From NCBI RefSeq assembly GCF_018129985.1, contig NZ_JAFCKT010000016.1, forward strand, positions 1 through 64,000: 64,000 nt of DNA. The letters run 5' to 3'. The notes beneath the pieces are model-generated. The model saw nothing but the letters and a program-made list of their open reading frames with translations, did no database searches and was not told the DNA's origin. Origin of the DNA: Bradyrhizobium sp. SZCCT0148. Lineage in GTDB: Bacteria; Pseudomonadota; Alphaproteobacteria; Rhizobiales; Xanthobacteraceae. Positions 50,314 to 59,163 of the stretch are shown piece after piece (positions within the stretch are counted from its first letter, which is position 1; every line of letters begins with the position of its first letter). Position numbers and translations under genes: made by a program.

Positions 50314-52158
50314 TCACGCGGCAACCGACCCGCTTTCGCCACTACGCTGACCTAGTAACGGCGCAAACTGCTCGGACGTCAGGGTCTCATTTGCGATCAG
50401 CAGTTCGGCGCCGGCATCGAGATCAGCCCGCCGGCGCTGCAGGATCTCCCGGGCGCGGCGGTCTCCCTCCTCGATCAAATTGCGCACGGCGAGATCGATC
50501 TCGCGGCCGGTTGCCTCGGCGGCCGCAACGATCTTGTCCTGCACCGCCACGAGAAAGGCCTGCGGCTTCGGCGCATAGGTGCGTTGCCCGACCGTCTCGT
50601 CCATCCCGTACTTGGTGACCATTTCGATCGCGATTTCGGTCGCACGTTGAAGGTCATCGGCTGCACCGGTCGAGATCGCCCCGTCGAAGATCAAATGCTC
50701 CGACGCGCGTCCTCCCATCAGCACGGCGATGCGGTTCTTCAGTTCCTCGACCGTCAACAGAAACCTGTCTTCGGTCGGACGCTGAATGGTGTATCCGAGC
50801 GCGCCGATTCCGCGCGGGACGATGGACACCTTCTGCACGGGATCGACGCCGGGCAGGCTGGCCGCAACGAGCGCATGGCCCATCTCGTGATACGCGACCC
50901 TGCGCCGTTCGCCCTTGCTTAGCACCCTGCTCCTCTTCTCGATGCCGGCGACGATCCGCTCGATCGCCGTGACGAAATCATCGAACGTGACCTCCGCGGC
51001 GCTCCGTCTGGTCGCCGCGATCGCGGCTTCGTTGATGAGGTTTGCAAGGTCGGCCCCGGTGAAGCCGGTCGTGAGACCAGCCACCTTGTCGAGATCGACC
51101 TCCTTGCTGATGTGGATCTTGGGGGCGTGCACCTTCAGGATCGCGACGCGCCCGATCTTGTCCGGCCGATCAACCAGCACCTGGCGGTCGAACCGGCCCG
51201 CGCGCAGCAGGGCCGGATCCAGCACCTCGGGCCGGTTGGTGGCCGCCAGCAGAATGACGCCGCCGCTCGGGTCGAAGCCGTCGAGTTCGGACAGGAGCTG
51301 ATTGAGGGTCTGTTCCTTCTCGTCGTAACCGCCGAACGACTGCGGCCCGCGGCTGCGTCCCAGCGCATCGAGCTCATCGACGAAGATGATGCATGGCGCC
51401 GCCTTGCGGGCCTGCTCGAACAGATCCCGAACCCGGGCGGCGCCGACGCCGACGAACATCTCCACGAATTCCGAGCCCGAGATCGAGAAGAACGGGACGC
51501 CGGCCTCTCCCGCCACCGCGCGGGCCAGCAATGTCTTTCCCGTCCCCGGCGGTCCGACGAGCAGGATGCCCTTGGGGACGTGCGCTCCCAAGCGACCATA
51601 GCTCTTGGGATCCCTCAGAAACGAGACCACTTCCTGCAGCTCGAACTTCGCCTCGTCCACCCCGGCGACATCGGCGAAGGTGACCTTGATGTCCTTCTCG
51701 ACGTAGACCTTTGCGCGGGACTTGCCGATCGACATCAGCCCGCCCAGGCCCTGGGCGCCACCGATCCCGCGGCCCATCCAGAACCAGATCAGGAAGAAGG
51801 CGATGACCGGAAAGATCCAGGACAGCAATGTCTGCAACGCTCCACCACCGGGAACGCCGGTGACGCTCACGCCCTTCGCCGCGAGCTTTTCGGCCAAGGC
51901 CATATCGACCCGGGCGGAGATGAAAGCGGACTTGCCGCCCGGAAGCGGCTCTTTCAATTTCCCCTGGATCGTATCCGAGCCGACGGACACCTCCGCGATC
52001 TTGTCCTGGGCGAGCAACTGCTCGAACTGGCTGTAGGGAATGGTTTCGGTCGAACTGTACGCAGCGAGGCCGAACTGCAGCACGACGAGCAGCAAGCCAC
52101 CGGCCAGAATGGCCGCCATCGCGAGGCCCGGCTTCCGTGAACCTTGATCGGATTCCAA
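50314..52158 (-). CDS. ftsH: Accessory ATP-dependent zinc metalloprotease FtsH
   Basis: Membrane-anchored AAA+ protease degrading damaged or regulated membrane proteins. 614 residues: first membrane helix about 14-33 (AAILAGGLLLVVLQFGLAAY), periplasmic domain, and a second helix near 107-127 (LLSWIFPVIAFFLIWFW). The AAA domain has Walker A GPPGTGKT, Walker B CIIFVDELDALG and SRH ATNRPEVLDPALLRAGRFDR. The zinc motif is HEMGHAL, with a third ligand region downstream. The start is TTG 52158 with GGGAGAG six bases away. It differs enough from a typical housekeeping FtsH (short C-terminus, Q/E pattern) to be a second copy. It is predicted to be under FixK control (52218-52231). Confidence 0.95.
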   Translation of the reverse strand: MESDQGSRKPGLAMAAILAGGLLLVVLQFGLAAYSSTETIPYSQFEQLLAQDKIAEVSVGSDTIQGKLKEPLPGGKSAFISARVDMALAEKLAAKGVSVTGVPGGGALQTLLSWIFPVIAFFLIWFWMGRGIGGAQGLGGLMSIGKSRAKVYVEKDIKVTFADVAGVDEAKFELQEVVSFLRDPKSYGRLGAHVPKGILLVGPPGTGKTLLARAVAGEAGVPFFSISGSEFVEMFVGVGAARVRDLFEQARKAAPCIIFVDELDALGRSRGPQSFGGYDEKEQTLNQLLSELDGFDPSGGVILLAATNRPEVLDPALLRAGRFDRQVLVDRPDKIGRVAILKVHAPKIHISKEVDLDKVAGLTTGFTGADLANLINEAAIAATRRSAAEVTFDDFVTAIERIVAGIEKRSRVLSKGERRRVAYHEMGHALVAASLPGVDPVQKVSIVPRGIGALGYTIQRPTEDRFLLTVEELKNRIAVLMGGRASEHLIFDGAISTGAADDLQRATEIAIEMVTKYGMDETVGQRTYAPKPQAFLVAVQDKIVAAAEATGREIDLAVRNLIEEGDRRAREILQRRRADLDAGAELLIANETLTSEQFAPLLGQRSGESGSVAA

Positions 52159-52189
52159 CCTGCTCTCCCATCCGCCATCAGCAGCTTGA

Positions 52190-52231
52190 ATGGTAATGAC
52201 GAAAGGGAGGTCTCTGCTTGATTCAGCTCAA
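52190..52231 (-). promoter_or_regulatory. FixK/FNR-type promoter of ftsH
   Basis: Perfect palindrome TTGATTCAGCTCAA (52218-52231), 60 bp before the ftsH TTG. On the minus strand TACCAT lies 22 bp after the palindrome, a plausible -10 for a class-II site. Confidence 0.65.
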
Positions 52232-52290
52232 CACCGCGACCGGCTCCCATTCGCGCGACTGAAAGAGGGGATCGGTTTGGCGTGTTGGCG

Positions 52291-53112
52291 TCAATGCGAC
52301 ATCAGCAGGCAGGTCGGAGCCTGCTGCAGCAGGCTCTGCGTCATGCCGCCGAAAATCCATTCTCCCAGTCGGCTATGTCCATACCCGCCGGTCACGACGA
52401 GGTCGGCGCCGACGTCGGCGGCCAGCCGAACGAGATAGCCTGCGTCGGGTTCCGCCGTATGCACGCGCACCTCGTGCTGGCAATTGACGCCGTGCCGCTG
52501 AAGATACCTGGCAACGTCTCGCACCCGATCACGCGCGGCATCCTGTTCGCTCGACGTGCAGATTTCGGCGATCGTGACTTGCGAAGCCCGCGTCAGAAAC
52601 GGCAGTGCGTCACGAACGGCCAGTCGCGCCTCCCGGGCATCTTTCCAGCCGACCACGATCCGATCACCCGACAATGCGGTGATGCCGTCCGGCACCGCGA
52701 GGATCGGACGGCCCAGCCGCAACATGGCTCCGGCCGCATCGAGATAGTGAGTGGATTTGGCCTTCAGCCGGCTGCGCCGGACCACGACAAGGTCCGCCGC
52801 CCTGGACTGCTCGACCAGGAATTCCGTCGGAAAGCCAATCGCCCAACGCCATTCCACCTTTTCGCTCGGCAGGCGAACAATGCGCCTGAACCATGCCTCC
52901 TTCGCCGAAAGAGTCGCGCGCATGCGCGCGAGATCGTCGGCGGTCGTCTGCTCGATGATCACGCCTTCGGCGACGAACGGAGGCTCCACTGCGATGGCCG
53001 AGACGCCGAGCAGGGCCGCCCCAAAGCTGTTCGCGACGCCTTCAGCGACCGCGATCTGCCCCTCGTCCTGCTGCTGGGAATCGACGTAGACCATGACGCT
53101 GGCAAGAGACAT
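52291..53112 (-). CDS. Universal stress protein, tandem UspA domains
   Basis: 273 residues. The first Usp-like half (about 1-145) is degenerate. The second half (from IVVGWKDAREARLAVRDALP) keeps the ATP-binding pattern in ADLVVTGGYGHSRLGEWIFGG. The end QAPTCLLMSH is typical. Such tandem Usp proteins are often induced by low oxygen in rhizobia. ATG 53112 follows AAAGGAG. A FixK-type site lies 56 bp upstream. Confidence 0.92.
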   Translation of the reverse strand: MSLASVMVYVDSQQQDEGQIAVAEGVANSFGAALLGVSAIAVEPPFVAEGVIIEQTTADDLARMRATLSAKEAWFRRIVRLPSEKVEWRWAIGFPTEFLVEQSRAADLVVVRRSRLKAKSTHYLDAAGAMLRLGRPILAVPDGITALSGDRIVVGWKDAREARLAVRDALPFLTRASQVTIAEICTSSEQDAARDRVRDVARYLQRHGVNCQHEVRVHTAEPDAGYLVRLAADVGADLVVTGGYGHSRLGEWIFGGMTQSLLQQAPTCLLMSH

Positions 53113-53139
53113 CGCGCTGCTCCTTTGCTCGGATCACCT

Positions 53140-53181
53140 CTTTATCTCGCGTTTCCCGGCGATCCCGTTGACGCAAATCAA
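53140..53181 (-). promoter_or_regulatory. FixK/FNR site between the usp and APC permease genes
   Basis: Perfect palindrome TTGACGCAAATCAA (53168-53181). Toward usp, GATAAA follows at 21-bp spacing as a -10. Toward the permease, TACTGA follows at the same spacing, so the site may drive both divergent genes. Confidence 0.65.
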
Positions 53182-53241
53182 GCGGCCCTGAGGACGGTCA
53201 GTTACTGACATCCGGTCAAGCAAGCGATCGCTTCTCTTCAA

Positions 53242-54465
53242 ATGACCGATTCATCCGCCGACATTTCAGGCAATCTGCGCCGCCGGCTCGGCCTTCCCTT
53301 GCTTGTCCTCTACGGGACCGGCATCACGATCGGCGCTGGCATCTATGTTCTGATCGGCGCCGTGGCCGGGCACGCCGGCCCATATTCCGTATGGTCGTTC
53401 CTGCTGGCAGCCTTGGTGATGGGGCTCACGGTGGCATCCTACGCGGAGATGGCGACGAGATATCCGGTGAGCGCCGGTGAAGCAGCCTATGTGCGAGCTG
53501 CATTCGATTCCCGGCTGCTCTCGACGATCGTCGGGCTCCTGACACTGTGCACGGGTGTGGTCGCAGCCAGCGCGGTCACTCTGGGCAGTGTCGGCTATAT
53601 CAGGCAATTCGTCGATCTACCCACGCCAGTCATCGTCGTCGCGGTCGTCATGTCGCTGGGAGCGATCGCAGCCTGGGGGATTCTCGAGTCCGTCGTGTTG
53701 GCCGGTGTGTTTACGGTCATCGAAGCCGGAGGGCTCGCATGGATCATTCTCGCGGCCATTTGGCATATGCCATCATTCCCCTCGGCGCTCGTCGCCTTTC
53801 CACCGATCAACGCAGCAGCCCTCTCGGGAATCGCCTATGCATCCCTGCTCGCGTTCTTCGCCTTTGTCGGATTCGAGGACCTGGCAAACGTGGTCGAAGA
53901 GGCCAGGATTCCGCACAGGGACATTCCGCGCGCCATGGCTCTCACTCTCATGATAACATCGGCCCTGTACATTCTCATCGCCGCGATATCGATTACAGCC
54001 GTGCCGACGGATCGCCTGGCCGCCTCGCCTGCTCCGCTCAGCCTGGTATTCCGCACCGTAACGGGCATGGAGCCGGTGCCGCTCAACGTGATTGCCGTCG
54101 TCGCGACGCTGAATACCGTCCTCGCCCAGATGACCATGGCCGCGCGCGTCATTTACGGAATGTCGCGGCAGGGCGACCTGCCACGCCTGTTATCTCGCGT
54201 CCACGCGAGCACCGGCACACCCGTGATCGCGACCGGCCTGGTCATGATTTCCGTGATCGCCCTCGCGCTCGTATTTCCGATCGAACGACTGGCCACCGGC
54301 ACCTCGGTCGCCACGCTGGCGACGTTTGCGATGGTGAACTTGTCACTGCTCTGCATTCGCGCGCGCCATGTCCATTCGGTCGAACGGCACGTTCGGATTC
54401 CGATCTGGGTGCCGATCCTGGGGCTCCTGACGTGTCTGGCCATGATCGGGGTCGCGATCACCTAG
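53242..54465 (+). CDS. APC-superfamily permease
   Basis: 407 residues with about eleven to twelve hydrophobic segments. Amino-acid/polyamine transporter features: GLPLLVLYGTGITIGAGIYVLIG in helix 1 (the unwound GxG substrate site) and ASLLAFFAFVGFEDLANVVEEAR near helix 6 with PHRDIPRAM after it. It likely exchanges or imports amino acids or cationic amines. ATG 53242 lacks a strong ribosome site. Divergent from the universal stress protein, sharing the FixK-type site. Confidence 0.88.
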   Translation: MTDSSADISGNLRRRLGLPLLVLYGTGITIGAGIYVLIGAVAGHAGPYSVWSFLLAALVMGLTVASYAEMATRYPVSAGEAAYVRAAFDSRLLSTIVGLLTLCTGVVAASAVTLGSVGYIRQFVDLPTPVIVVAVVMSLGAIAAWGILESVVLAGVFTVIEAGGLAWIILAAIWHMPSFPSALVAFPPINAAALSGIAYASLLAFFAFVGFEDLANVVEEARIPHRDIPRAMALTLMITSALYILIAAISITAVPTDRLAASPAPLSLVFRTVTGMEPVPLNVIAVVATLNTVLAQMTMAARVIYGMSRQGDLPRLLSRVHASTGTPVIATGLVMISVIALALVFPIERLATGTSVATLATFAMVNLSLLCIRARHVHSVERHVRIPIWVPILGLLTCLAMIGVAIT

Positions 54466-54810
54466 GGATCGCGCTTCCCGACCCAAGGAGCGAGCCTTGT
54501 ACGGCTCTGCCGCGACCCGGCATGTCAACCGGCCTTAGCCGCAGGCGCGACGTCGCCTCGGATCCCTTGGACCGCGATGGCAGACTGGATGGTCCCTCGG
54601 GGGTCGAAGTGTCGAGGATGGCAATCGCGCGGCGCGGGTGCCACCGGCCATGTCTGACACCATGAGAAGATTTGGAGAGCGCGAACTCATGGATGTCAAG
54701 CGCGGCGCTTTCTGCTAATTGACAGTGGTCAAGCGCATGGCTTACGGCTTGCCCAATTAGACATTTTCTCAAAGTCTGCGCTGTTTTGTTCGAAAGTCCA
54801 TGATCAGACC
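54466..54810. other. Intergenic region before the exporter operon
   Basis: 345 bp without a gene; open frames here are shadows. It holds one FixK-type palindrome (listed separately) and an AT-richer stretch (54750-54790) that likely contains the exporter promoter. Confidence 0.6.
54719..54732 (+). promoter_or_regulatory. FixK/FNR site upstream of the exporter operon
   Basis: Perfect palindrome TTGACAGTGGTCAA, 78 bp before the adaptor ATG. No gene starts leftward from here, so it serves the exporter. The -10 is less clear (AATTAG or TAGACA at 54755-54763). Confidence 0.6.
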
Positions 54811-56058
54811 ATGACTTTGCCCCAGGCCTTGAACGACGGCGCACCCGACGCCCCCGATCTGTCCGCGCTTGCCATCGATCGTAGCGCTGGCTCGCGGCGC
54901 CGCAGGCAATTCCGCCGGCTCCTGGGACGGGTCCTTCTCGTCGCGCTGCTCGTCGGCATCGCCGGCGCAATCTGGATGTGGCGGCGGCATACGCAGATCG
55001 TCGTCGAAACGGCGGTCGTCTACTCCGTCTATCCGTCGCAGGCGCTGACGCTGCTGAACGCGACAGGGTACGTCGTAGCGCAACGCAAGGCGTCCGTCGC
55101 CTCGAAGGCGACAGGCCGTCTCGAATGGCTCGGTGTGCTCGAAGGCAGCAAAGTGCACGAGGGTGAGCTGATCGCCCGGATCGAGAGCAGCGACACGGCG
55201 GCGATGCGCGACCAGGCAGCCGCCAACGTGCAGGTTGCGGAGGCCAACCTCGCCCAGGGACGGGCGGAGCTCACGCAAGCGGAAATCGCGTTCAAGCGCT
55301 CCGAGGCCCTCGGCGAGAAGAACATCATCAGCGACTCGACGCGCGAAACCGCCGAGGCACGCCTTGCCAAGGCGCGCGCTGCGTTTGCCGGGTACGGGGC
55401 CGCCATCGCCGCGGCGCAGGCCAATCTCCGCGCCTCCGAAGTAGCCGTCGGACAGACCCAGATCCGGGCGCCGTTCGACGGCGTCGTCCTGACGCGGCAC
55501 GCCAACGTGGGCGACACGATCACGCCGTTCTCACAGGCGGTCGACACGAAGGGCGCGGTCGTCACCATTGCCGACATGGACTCGCTGGAAGTGGAAGCCG
55601 ACGTCGCGGAGTCGTCGTATCTCAGCATCCATGTCGGACAACCGGTCGAGATCCAGCTCGACGCGATCCCCGGCGAGCGTTTCGAGGGCGTGGTCAGCCG
55701 GATGGTGCCGACCGTGGATCGCGCCAAGGCGTCGACCCTCGTCAAAGCCCGGTTCGTGAAGCGCGACCCGAGAATGCTTCCGGACATGAGCGCCAAGGTG
55801 GCTTTCCTCGAACGTGAAGTGTCCGAATCGGAGCGCAAGCCCGTTCTTGCGGTGCCGATGGCGGCCGTCTTCGAGTTCGATGGGAAACAGCATCTCTATG
55901 TTGTCGAGGATGGCAAGGCCCGTCTGCGGAGCGTGGATCTCGGAGCAAAGGTGGGTGATCAGATCGAGGTCCGCGACGTCAAAGCCGGCACGCGCGTCGT
56001 GGTCAGGCCGCTCGACGATCTGGTCGACGGGCGCGCAGTGAAGCAGGCCACGAAGTGA
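54811..56058 (+). CDS. ABC-exporter periplasmic adaptor (HlyD/MacA-like)
   Basis: 415 residues. Cytoplasmic N-terminus of about 36 residues, one membrane helix (LLGRVLLVALLVGIAGAIWM), lipoyl halves (GYVVAQRKASVASKATGRLE and IRAPFDGVVLTRHANVGDTI), a coiled-coil hairpin rich in Ala/Glu, and a beta-barrel. It connects the downstream ABC permeases with an outer-membrane partner that is not encoded here. The stop overlaps the ATPase start (GTGA). The gene follows the FixK-type site by 78 bp. Confidence 0.92.
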   Translation: MTLPQALNDGAPDAPDLSALAIDRSAGSRRRRQFRRLLGRVLLVALLVGIAGAIWMWRRHTQIVVETAVVYSVYPSQALTLLNATGYVVAQRKASVASKATGRLEWLGVLEGSKVHEGELIARIESSDTAAMRDQAAANVQVAEANLAQGRAELTQAEIAFKRSEALGEKNIISDSTRETAEARLAKARAAFAGYGAAIAAAQANLRASEVAVGQTQIRAPFDGVVLTRHANVGDTITPFSQAVDTKGAVVTIADMDSLEVEADVAESSYLSIHVGQPVEIQLDAIPGERFEGVVSRMVPTVDRAKASTLVKARFVKRDPRMLPDMSAKVAFLEREVSESERKPVLAVPMAAVFEFDGKQHLYVVEDGKARLRSVDLGAKVGDQIEVRDVKAGTRVVVRPLDDLVDGRAVKQATK

Positions 56059-56786
56059 CCGTGGTTCACATCTCCGAGGCGCGGACCGGAGAGGACGTTC
56101 TGATCGCGCTGAGCGACGTCAGCAAGAGCTACCGGCGCGGCGCGCAGATCGTCCCGGTCCTTGCCAAACTCACATTCGACATCCGCCGCAAGGAGTTCCT
56201 CGCCCTGATGGGCCCGTCGGGGTCGGGCAAATCGACCATGCTCAACCTGATCGCCGGCATCGATAGTCCGGACAAGGGCTCGATCAGGGTGGGAGGCGAG
56301 GACATCACGCTGCTTCCGGAAGCCGAACTGGCCGACTGGCGCGCGGCGAACGTCGGCTTCATCTTCCAGTTCTACAATCTGATGCCGGTGCTCACGGCCC
56401 TCGAGAACGTCGAGCTGCCTCTCACGCTCACGAGCCTGGGGCGGCGTGAGCGCAGGGATCGGGCGCAACTTGCGCTCAGCCTGGTCGGCCTCAGCGATCG
56501 CGTCAAGCATTTGCCCTCGGAACTCTCGGGCGGACAGCAGCAGCGCGTCGCCATCGCGCGGGCGATTGTGACCGACCCGACGGTGCTTGTGGCCGACGAG
56601 CCGACGGGCGACCTCGACCGGCAGTCAGCGAAGGAGGTGCTCGAGATCATGCAGCGGCTCAACCGCGACATGGGCAAGACGATCGTGATGGTCACGCATG
56701 ATCACCGCGCCGCTGCGCATGCGAAACGCATCATGAGTCTGGAGAAAGGCGATCTCTCCTATCTGGTGGAGCAGCGGCTTGAGTGA
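56055..56786 (+). CDS. ABC-exporter ATPase, LolD/MacB type
   Basis: 243 residues. Walker A GPSGSGKST, Q-loop FIFQFYNLMPVLTALENVELP, signature LSGGQQQRVAIARAI, Walker B VLVADEPTGDLD and H-loop VTHDHRAA. The family powers FtsX-type permeases by mechanotransmission. The GTG start overlaps the adaptor stop; the next permease begins directly after the stop. Confidence 0.94.
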   Translation: MTVVHISEARTGEDVLIALSDVSKSYRRGAQIVPVLAKLTFDIRRKEFLALMGPSGSGKSTMLNLIAGIDSPDKGSIRVGGEDITLLPEAELADWRAANVGFIFQFYNLMPVLTALENVELPLTLTSLGRRERRDRAQLALSLVGLSDRVKHLPSELSGGQQQRVAIARAIVTDPTVLVADEPTGDLDRQSAKEVLEIMQRLNRDMGKTIVMVTHDHRAAAHAKRIMSLEKGDLSYLVEQRLE

Positions 56787-57956
56787 GTGCCGGTCATGAG
56801 CCAGTGGCTCACGCTCGTGGCACGCAACGTGCTGCGCCATCGGCTCCGCACGTCCCTGACGCTGGTCGGGCTCATCGTCGCGATCCTCGCCTTCGGCGTG
56901 CTCCAGACCGTCGTCAAAACGTGGTATGCGGGGGTGGATGGCGCCGTCCCTTCGCGGCTTTTGACCCGAAACGCCATCTCCTTCGCGCTGCCGCTGCCGA
57001 AATCCTATCAGAAGCGCATCAGCGCCGTCGAAGGCGTGCGGCGCGTCACTCACCTGAGCTGGTTCGGCGGCGTCTACAAGGATTCGAAGAACTTCTTTCC
57101 CCAGTTTGCCATCGATGCCGCGACCTATCTCGACATGTTCCCCGAGATCCTGGTCCCGGACGAGGTGCGGCACGCCTTCCTGCGCGAGCGCCGCGGCGCG
57201 ATTGTCGGGCGCAAGCTTGCCAAACGCTACGGCTTCAAACCGGGCGACGTGATCCAGCTGCGCGGGACCATCTTCCCCGGCAATTGGGAATTCTTGATCT
57301 GCGGCGTCTTCGACGGCCGGGATCCGAAGACCGACACGTCGCAACTCTTCTTCCGCTGGGACTACCTCAACGAAACATTGCGTTTGCGCTCCAAGGCGCA
57401 GGCCGACCAGGTGGGCGTGTTCGCCGTGGACGTCGCCAGCCTGGATAGCGTCGCAGACGTCAGCCAGGCCATCGACGAAATATTTCGAAACTCGCTTGCC
57501 GAGACGCTGACCGAGACCGAGCGCGCGTTCCAGATCGGCTTCGTCAAGCAGACCGAGGCGATCCTCATCTCCATTCGTGTCGTCTCCTTCGTGGTGATCT
57601 TCATCATCCTGGCGGTCATGGCGAACACCATGGCGATGACGGCCCGCGAGCGGCTCCGCGAGTATGCCACCTTGAAAGCCATCGGCTTCAGCCCCGGCTA
57701 CGTGGCGCGATTGATCCTCGCAGAATCCGTCTTGATCGCCTCGATCGGCGGTGCCATCGGCATCGGGCTCACGCCCCCGGTCGCCGCGCACCTGGCCGAG
57801 CTCTCCGCCACGCTGTTCCCGACCCTGATCGTGAGCGTCAATACCGTCATGCTGCAGGCCCTTGCGGCGGTGGTGGTCGGAATCCTCGCCGCAGCCCTGC
57901 CGATGCGCAGGGCAGCCCGCGTCAGCATCGTCAACGGTCTCCGGGCGTTGGGCTGA
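56787..57956 (+). CDS. FtsX-family ABC permease, first of pair
   Basis: 389 residues: one N-terminal helix (LTLVGLIVAILAFGVLQTVV), a large periplasmic domain of about 225 residues, then three helices (IRVVSFVVIFIILAVMANTM; FSPGYVARLILAESVLIASIGG; LQALAAVVVGILAAALPMRR) with the motif TARERLREYATLKAIGFSP. GTG 56787 directly follows the ATPase stop; ATG 56796 is a possible alternative start. It forms a heterodimer with the next gene, as LolC/LolE do. Confidence 0.92.
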   Translation: MPVMSQWLTLVARNVLRHRLRTSLTLVGLIVAILAFGVLQTVVKTWYAGVDGAVPSRLLTRNAISFALPLPKSYQKRISAVEGVRRVTHLSWFGGVYKDSKNFFPQFAIDAATYLDMFPEILVPDEVRHAFLRERRGAIVGRKLAKRYGFKPGDVIQLRGTIFPGNWEFLICGVFDGRDPKTDTSQLFFRWDYLNETLRLRSKAQADQVGVFAVDVASLDSVADVSQAIDEIFRNSLAETLTETERAFQIGFVKQTEAILISIRVVSFVVIFIILAVMANTMAMTARERLREYATLKAIGFSPGYVARLILAESVLIASIGGAIGIGLTPPVAAHLAELSATLFPTLIVSVNTVMLQALAAVVVGILAAALPMRRAARVSIVNGLRALG

Positions 57957-57958
57957 CC

Positions 57959-59125
57959 ATGCCGTTGCTGCTTTCCTACAGCTTGCGAAACCTGCAGGAG
58001 CGCAAGCTCACCAATTTCCTCACCGCGACGGGCATGGCTCTCGTCGTGTTCGTCTATGCCGCCGTGCTCATGCTCGATTCCGGACTCAAGCAAACGCTCG
58101 TCGCGACCGGCGAAGATACGAACATCATCCTGGTGCGCCGCTCCGCTGAAGTCGAGATCCAGAGCATGATCGACCGCCGTCAGGCGAGGATCATCGAAAG
58201 CCAGCCCGAAATCATGATTGGAGCCGAAGGCGCGCCGCTCATATCGAAGGAAGTGGCGGTTCTGATCTCGCAGCAAAGACGCAAGTCCAGGCAGGCGAGC
58301 AACCTCCTGATCCGCGGGGTCGGTCCGGCCGCTCTGGCCGTGCGCCCGCAAGTGCGGATCGCCGAGGGGCGCATGTTTCGCCAGGGATCCAACGAGATCG
58401 TCATTGGGCGCGCCCTCGCCGGACGCTTCGAAGACGTCGAGATCGGATCGAGCCTCCGGTTTGCCCAGCGGGATTGGAGGATCGTAGGCCGGTTCGACGC
58501 GGGCGGCAGCGGGTTCGATTCCGAGATCTGGGGCGACAGCGAGCAGCTGATGCAATCGTTCCGCCGGGACTTTTTCTCGTCGATCACGGTACGGCTCGCC
58601 GATCGTTCCGGCTTCGATGCCCTCAAGGCGCGCCTCGAAGCGGATCCCCGCCTCACCATCGAGGCCAAGCGCGAGCGCACCTTCTATGAGGAGCAGTCAC
58701 GCCTGCTCTCCGGGTTCATTCAAATGCTCGGGCTCACGCTTTCGGGGATGTTCTCGCTCGGCGCGGTCATTGGCGCCACGATTACGATGTACGCGGCCGT
58801 GGCCAGCCGCATGATGGAGGTAGGAGTGCTGCGTGCGCTCGGGTTTCGGCGTTCGCGGATCCTGATCGCGTTCCTCGTCGAGGCGCTGCTGCTTGCACTG
58901 ATCGGCTGGGCCGTTGCAATCCTGCTTGCGTCACTGATGACGCAGGTGAAGATTACGACGCTCAACTGGACATCACTCTCGGAGCTCGCATTTCGGTTTG
59001 TGCTGACGCCCGGGATCGTGCTGCGGTCGCTCGTCTTCGCCCTCATAATGGGCTTTCTCGGCGGATTCCTGCCGGCCGTGCGGGCTGCCCGCATGAAGAT
59101 CGTGGACGCCCTGCGGGTCGCTTGA
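57959..59125 (+). CDS. FtsX-family ABC permease, second of pair
   Basis: 388 residues, paralogue of the preceding permease: N-terminal helix (TATGMALVVFVYAAVLMLDS), periplasmic domain, then GMFSLGAVIGATITMYAAVA with SRMMEVGVLRALGFRRSRI and two more helices. ATG 57959 is two bases after the previous stop. It ends the exporter operon; the stop codon is part of a hairpin, 38 bp before the end of the convergent acyltransferase operon. Confidence 0.92.
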   Translation: MPLLLSYSLRNLQERKLTNFLTATGMALVVFVYAAVLMLDSGLKQTLVATGEDTNIILVRRSAEVEIQSMIDRRQARIIESQPEIMIGAEGAPLISKEVAVLISQQRRKSRQASNLLIRGVGPAALAVRPQVRIAEGRMFRQGSNEIVIGRALAGRFEDVEIGSSLRFAQRDWRIVGRFDAGGSGFDSEIWGDSEQLMQSFRRDFFSSITVRLADRSGFDALKARLEADPRLTIEAKRERTFYEEQSRLLSGFIQMLGLTLSGMFSLGAVIGATITMYAAVASRMMEVGVLRALGFRRSRILIAFLVEALLLALIGWAVAILLASLMTQVKITTLNWTSLSELAFRFVLTPGIVLRSLVFALIMGFLGGFLPAVRAARMKIVDALRVA

Positions 59126-59141
59126 ACGCCCGGCGGGCGTT
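59125..59141. terminator. Hairpin between exporter and acyltransferase operons
   Basis: AACGCCC-ggc-GGGCGTT, perfect 7-bp stem starting at the last base of the permease stop, between two convergent operons. There is no T-run, so it is probably a weak or Rho-assisted terminator. Confidence 0.5.
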
Positions 59142-59163
59142 GCACCCTGTCGATCGCTGATCG

